Program-made: the position numbers and the translations under genes
Part shown: one piece after another, positions 60,983 to 64,000 of the stretch
How positions within the stretch are numbered: the first letter of the stretch is position 1
How the letters are laid out: each line of letters opens with the position of its first letter
The notes under the pieces: generated by a model
What the model was told of the DNA's origin: nothing
Databases searched by the model: none
Seen by the model: only the letters and a program-made list of their open reading frames with translations
Assembly (NCBI RefSeq): GCF_011075055.1
Contig: NW_025401112.1
Location: 124,001 to 188,000, forward strand
From: Mangifera indica
Lineage: Eukaryota > Streptophyta > Magnoliopsida > Sapindales > Anacardiaceae
Length of the DNA: 64,000 bases
Reading direction: 5' to 3'

Positions 60983-62450
60983 GAAATTCGAATTCTATAC
61001 AATGAAATACCTTAAAGTGACGATAATCAGAAAATGGTTCGAAAATCTTGAAAAGACGAATCGATATACCCTAAAATGATGAAATTCGAAAAAACAAAAC
61101 TGAAATTCGAATTCTATATATTGAAATACCTTAAAGTGACGATAATAAGAAAATGATTCAGAAATCTTGAAAATACGAATCGATATATTCTAAAATGGTG
61201 AAATTGGGAAAAACGAAACTAAAATTCAAATTCTATACGTTGAAATACCTTAGAGTGAAGATACTCAGAAAATCGTTTGGAGATCTTGAAAATATGAATC
61301 GATATATCCTAAAATGGTGAAATTCAGAAAAACGGAACTAAAATTCAAATTCTATACGTTGAAATACTTTAGAGTGACAATACTAAGGAAATCGATCGCA
61401 GATCTTGAAAATACGAATCAATATATCCTAAAATGGTTAAATTTGAAAAAACGGAACTGAAATTCGAATTATATACGTTGAAATACCTTAAAGTGATGAT
61501 ACTCAGAAAATCATTCGGAAATCTTGAAAATACGAATCGATATATCCTAAAATGGTGAAATTCAAAAAAACGGAACTGAAATTCGAATTCTATACGTTGA
61601 AATACCTAAAAGTGACGATATTCGGAAAATCGTTCGGAGATCTTGAAAATACGAATCGATATAACCTAAAATGGTGAAATTCGAAAAAACGGAACTGAAT
61701 TTCGAATTCTATACGTTGAAATACCTTAAAGTGACGATACTCAGAAAATGGTTCGAAAATCTTGAAAATATGAATCGATATATCCTAAAATGGTGAAATT
61801 CGAAAAAACGGAACTGAAATTCGAATTCTATATGTTGAAATACCTTAAAGTGACGATATTCAGAAAATAGTTCGGAGATCTTGAAAATACGAATTGATAT
61901 ACCCTAAAATGGTGAAATTCGAAAAAACGGAACTGATATTCGAATTCTATACGTTGAAATACCTAAAAGTGACGATATTCAGAAAATCATTCGGAGATCT
62001 TGAAAATACGAATTGATATACCCTAAAATGGTGAAATTCGAAAAAACGTAACTGAAATTCAAATTCTATACGTTGCAATACCTTAAAGTGACGATTCTCA
62101 GAAAATGGTTCGGGAAGCGTGAAAATATGAATTGATATATCCTAAAATGGTGAAATTCGAAAAACGAAAATGAAATTCGAATTCTATACGTTGAAATACC
62201 TAAAAGTGACGATACTCGGGAAATCGTTCGGAGATCATGAAAATACGAATCGTATATGCTAAAATGGTGAAATTCGAAAAAACGGAACTGAAATTCGAAT
62301 TCTATACGTTGAAATACCTAAAAGTGACGATACTCGGGAAATCGTTCGGAGATCGTGAAAATATGATTCGATATATCCTAAAATAGTGAAATTCTAAAAA
62401 ACGGGACTAAAATTCGAATTCTATACGTTGAAATACCTATGAATTTCGCT
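60983..62450 (+). repeat. Thirteen tandem 119-bp repeats, right side of MULE-2
   Basis: Anchors GAATTCTATACGTTGAAATA recur every 116-121 bp from 60990 to 62420. Each unit continues with AAGTGACGATACTCAGAAAA, TCTTGAAAATACGAATCGAT, AAAATGGTGAAATTCGAAAA and ACGGAACTGAA. The units differ by point changes only. The array lies in what would be the long first intron of the protease gene. Confidence 0.95.
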
Positions 62451-62853
62451 AACGGAAAAATCATTTGAAAAATTGAAAAAAACGAATCGATATATCCTAT
62501 AAACGAAAAAATCAAAATATTAAGTTTAAATAACGTCGTTCATCGTAAGTTGTGTCAAAAAGCATCAAAATTCGAAAACTCGAATTTGAAATTTGAAAAA
62601 TAGATATACAAAAACCTAAAACAAAAAAAACGGATATAAAATTCGAAAACTACACGGTCAGAAACCGTAGATAAGAAAATCTTCAATTTAACCCCTCATG
62701 AAAATTCTTTAATAAAAAAAGTCCACTGTTATATGCCAAATTTCCTAAAACCCCCTATGCTGTAACGAAACTCATCCGGCTCCCCAAGGTTTTAAAAAAC
62801 CAACTTCAGCCCCAACTAAACAAGGAAAATTCGCTGCCGTGGGAAAACTCGTG

Positions 62854-62883
62854 CTGCCGTGGGAAACGCCGTTCCCACGGCAG
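62854..62883. repeat. Perfect hairpin built on the GCCGTGGGA motif
   Basis: CTGCCGTGGGAA (62854-62865), a 6-nt spacer, and TTCCCACGGCAG (62872-62883), an exact complement. Confidence 0.9.
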
Positions 62884-63135
62884 ACTGCCGATTCATTTGG
62901 CAGCGATTTTCAACCCAATTTTGGTCGTTTTGACCTCCAATTTTCACATACATCAAAGGTAAACATTGTATAACATCAAAGCCCTCAATCAATTCAACCA
63001 AAACAACCAAAAATCGAAAGATTTTAAGCAATATTCAAACGTAAACCCTAACATTTCAAAACCAAAATTCTCAATCAAATCTCAATTATTTCAGCAATAA
63101 CTTGATCCAAACAATATGACGGGAGATATACTAAC

Positions 63136-63147
63136 CTTCTTTGCCAT
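63136..63147 (-). other. Candidate mini-exon, proximal copy
   Basis: On minus ATGGCAAAGAAG followed by the donor GTTAGTATAT; it would encode Met-Ala-Lys-Lys in phase 0 with the protease exon at 60845. A TATA-like CTTATAAG lies at 63281-63288, 134 bp upstream. Inferred from splice signals and conservation between the two units. Confidence 0.45.
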
Positions 63148-63719
63148 TTGCGGTTGTCGGGAAGCTTCAAAATCGACGGAAATGAGATCGCCGTGGAATT
63201 GCCGTGGGAGGTGGAATGCTTTTGGAATTTTCGTGGAAATGAACGCAACTTGCCGTGGGAGGAAATGAAATTTTGCTGTGCTTATAAGGGGGGGCATTTT
63301 CGTAATTGTGCTTTTCCCACACCAACTTGCGAAATATCATAAAAACCCGACGTGGGATAAATATTTCCCCGAAAACCCAATGTTTTAAAAAAGCCATTTC
63401 ACACCCCCAAAAACCCATTGTCCATTTAGCTGCCGTGGGAGAAATCTCTTGCCGTGGGAAACTTCGTTCGGCCGATCCATTCGGCAGCATTTTCGGCCAA
63501 TTTTTGGTCGTTTCGACCTCCGATTTTCACATAAATCAAATCTACACATTTTATAACATAAAACCCCTCAATCAATTCAACGAAAACAACCAAAAATCGA
63601 AACATTTTAAGCATTATTCAACCCGTAAACCCTAAAATTTCAAACCTAAAATTCTCAGTTAAATCTCAATAATATCAGCAATAACTTGATCCAAAGAAGA
63701 TTACGGGAGATATACTAAC

Positions 63720-63731
63720 CTTATTTGCCAT
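63720..63731 (-). other. Candidate mini-exon, distal copy
   Basis: On minus ATGGCAAATAAG followed by GTTAGTATAT (Met-Ala-Asn-Lys). A clear TATA box, CCATATATAAAG, lies at 63845-63856, about 115 bp upstream. Confidence 0.5.
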
Positions 63732-63844
63732 TTTCGGTTGCCGGAACGAAAGAAAATCGGCGGAAATTACGCTCGCCGTGGGATTGCCGTGGGAGGTGGG
63801 AAACTTTGGAATATTCTTGCCGTTGTACAGTGAAAATTAGTTAA

Positions 63845-63856
63845 CTTTATATATGG
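63845..63856 (-). promoter_or_regulatory. TATA box near the right end of MULE-2
   Basis: Minus strand CCATATATAAAG, placed to drive the protease gene through the distal mini-exon. Confidence 0.55.
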
Positions 63857-63937
63857 GGGTATTTTCGTCATTTCACAAAACATGGGCATTTTTGCTTAAA
63901 CCTAAATTTTTTGGGCAACTTCCCTTTGACCCCTTTA

Positions 63938-63963
63938 ATTTTGTCTATTTTTAAAAATTTCCC
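63938..63963 (-). repeat. MULE-2 right terminal inverted repeat
   Basis: 26 bp, reverse complement of 54193-54218 with two mismatches; followed by the target duplication AATTTTCAA (63964-63972). Confidence 0.9.
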
Positions 63964-64000
63964 AATTTTCAATAGCTGTAGCCTGCTGGCAGATTTTAAT

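Larger units (their letters stand above)
62816..63860 (-). repeat. Two 583-bp tandem units at the right end of MULE-2
   Basis: Anchors TTGGTCGTTT at 62921 and 63504. Shared parts in order: GCCGTGGGA motifs, GACCTCC, AAACAACCAAAAATCGAAA, AAACCCTAA, TCAGCAATAACTTGATCCAA, GGGAGATATACTAACC. Read on minus each has a TATA-like box, GCCGTGGGA-rich leader, an ATG mini-exon, a GTTAGTATAT donor and a telo-box in the intron. Confidence 0.9.
54193..63963. mobile_element. MULE-2: two-gene Mutator-like transposon with tandem-repeat ends
   Basis: 9771 bp, flanked by the 9-bp direct repeat AATTTTCAA (54184-54192 and 63964-63972). The outer 26 bp match as inverted repeats at 24 positions (GGGAAATTTT and AAAAATAG blocks). 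It carries a transposase gene on plus and a Ulp1-like protease gene on minus, convergent as in MULE-1. Each flank is built of tandem repeats with TATA boxes. The transposase has one TGA and the protease gene a frame break, so this copy is probably not autonomous now. Confidence 0.93.

Overview
The window is plant nuclear DNA, most likely from a eudicot. It is very AT-rich and gene-poor, coding regions carry GT-AG introns, and the host genes belong to land-plant families (GLUTAMINE DUMPER, CONSTANS-LIKE, F-box/FBD/LRR, NIK-type receptor kinase). Most of the sequence is transposon-derived. Only two host genes look intact: a single-exon GDU gene (6898-7269, minus) and a two-exon group I CONSTANS-LIKE gene (27731-29289, minus) with three G-boxes about 340-390 bp upstream of its start codon.

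Two Mutator-like elements (MULEs) can be delimited to the base. MULE-1 (10446-18304) has perfect 94-bp terminal inverted repeats and a 9-bp target duplication (TTAAAAATA). MULE-2 (54193-63963) has 26-bp ends matching at 24 positions and a 9-bp target duplication (AATTTTCAA). Both carry the same two genes facing each other: a MURA-type transposase (PB1-like start, MuDR DNA-binding domain, DDE core, SWIM and CCHC zinc fingers) on plus, and a Ulp1/C48 cysteine protease gene on minus. In MULE-1 the protease is joined to a DUF1985 domain. The last two protease exons are exactly the same length in the two elements (234 and 399 nt). MULE-1 has an open 850-residue transposase; its protease gene is open except for one doubtful splice acceptor. 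MULE-2 has a TGA in its transposase, a frame break in its protease gene and no DUF1985 part. Its flanks are built from tandem promoter-like blocks, and one 119-bp repeat lies in inverted orientation upstream of both genes.

Region by region: 1-10.4 kb is intergenic DNA with the GDU gene and many hairpin MITEs. 10.4-18.3 kb is MULE-1, inserted in one of those MITEs. 19.3-24.8 kb is a decayed Ty1/copia element on minus with two LTRs and a tRNA-Met type primer site. 27.7-29.7 kb is the COL gene and its promoter. 30-54 kb is a degraded segmental-duplication cluster: three F-box/FBD/LRR pseudogene copies, two NIK-like kinase fragments, a non-coding LTR-like element, an unrecognised gene fragment present twice, and nested insertions (a hAT-like element with 8-bp target duplication that holds a solo LTR with 5-bp target duplication). 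Comparing paralogous copies gives empty sites that date the insertions relative to one another. 54.2-64.0 kb is MULE-2.

The main biological interest is the transposase plus SUMO-protease-like pair and the mirrored repeat-promoter architecture of MULE-2. Related promoter-like sequence also lies beside the duplicated gene fragment at 38.4 and 48.6 kb. All calls were made by reading the sequence; no database search was run.
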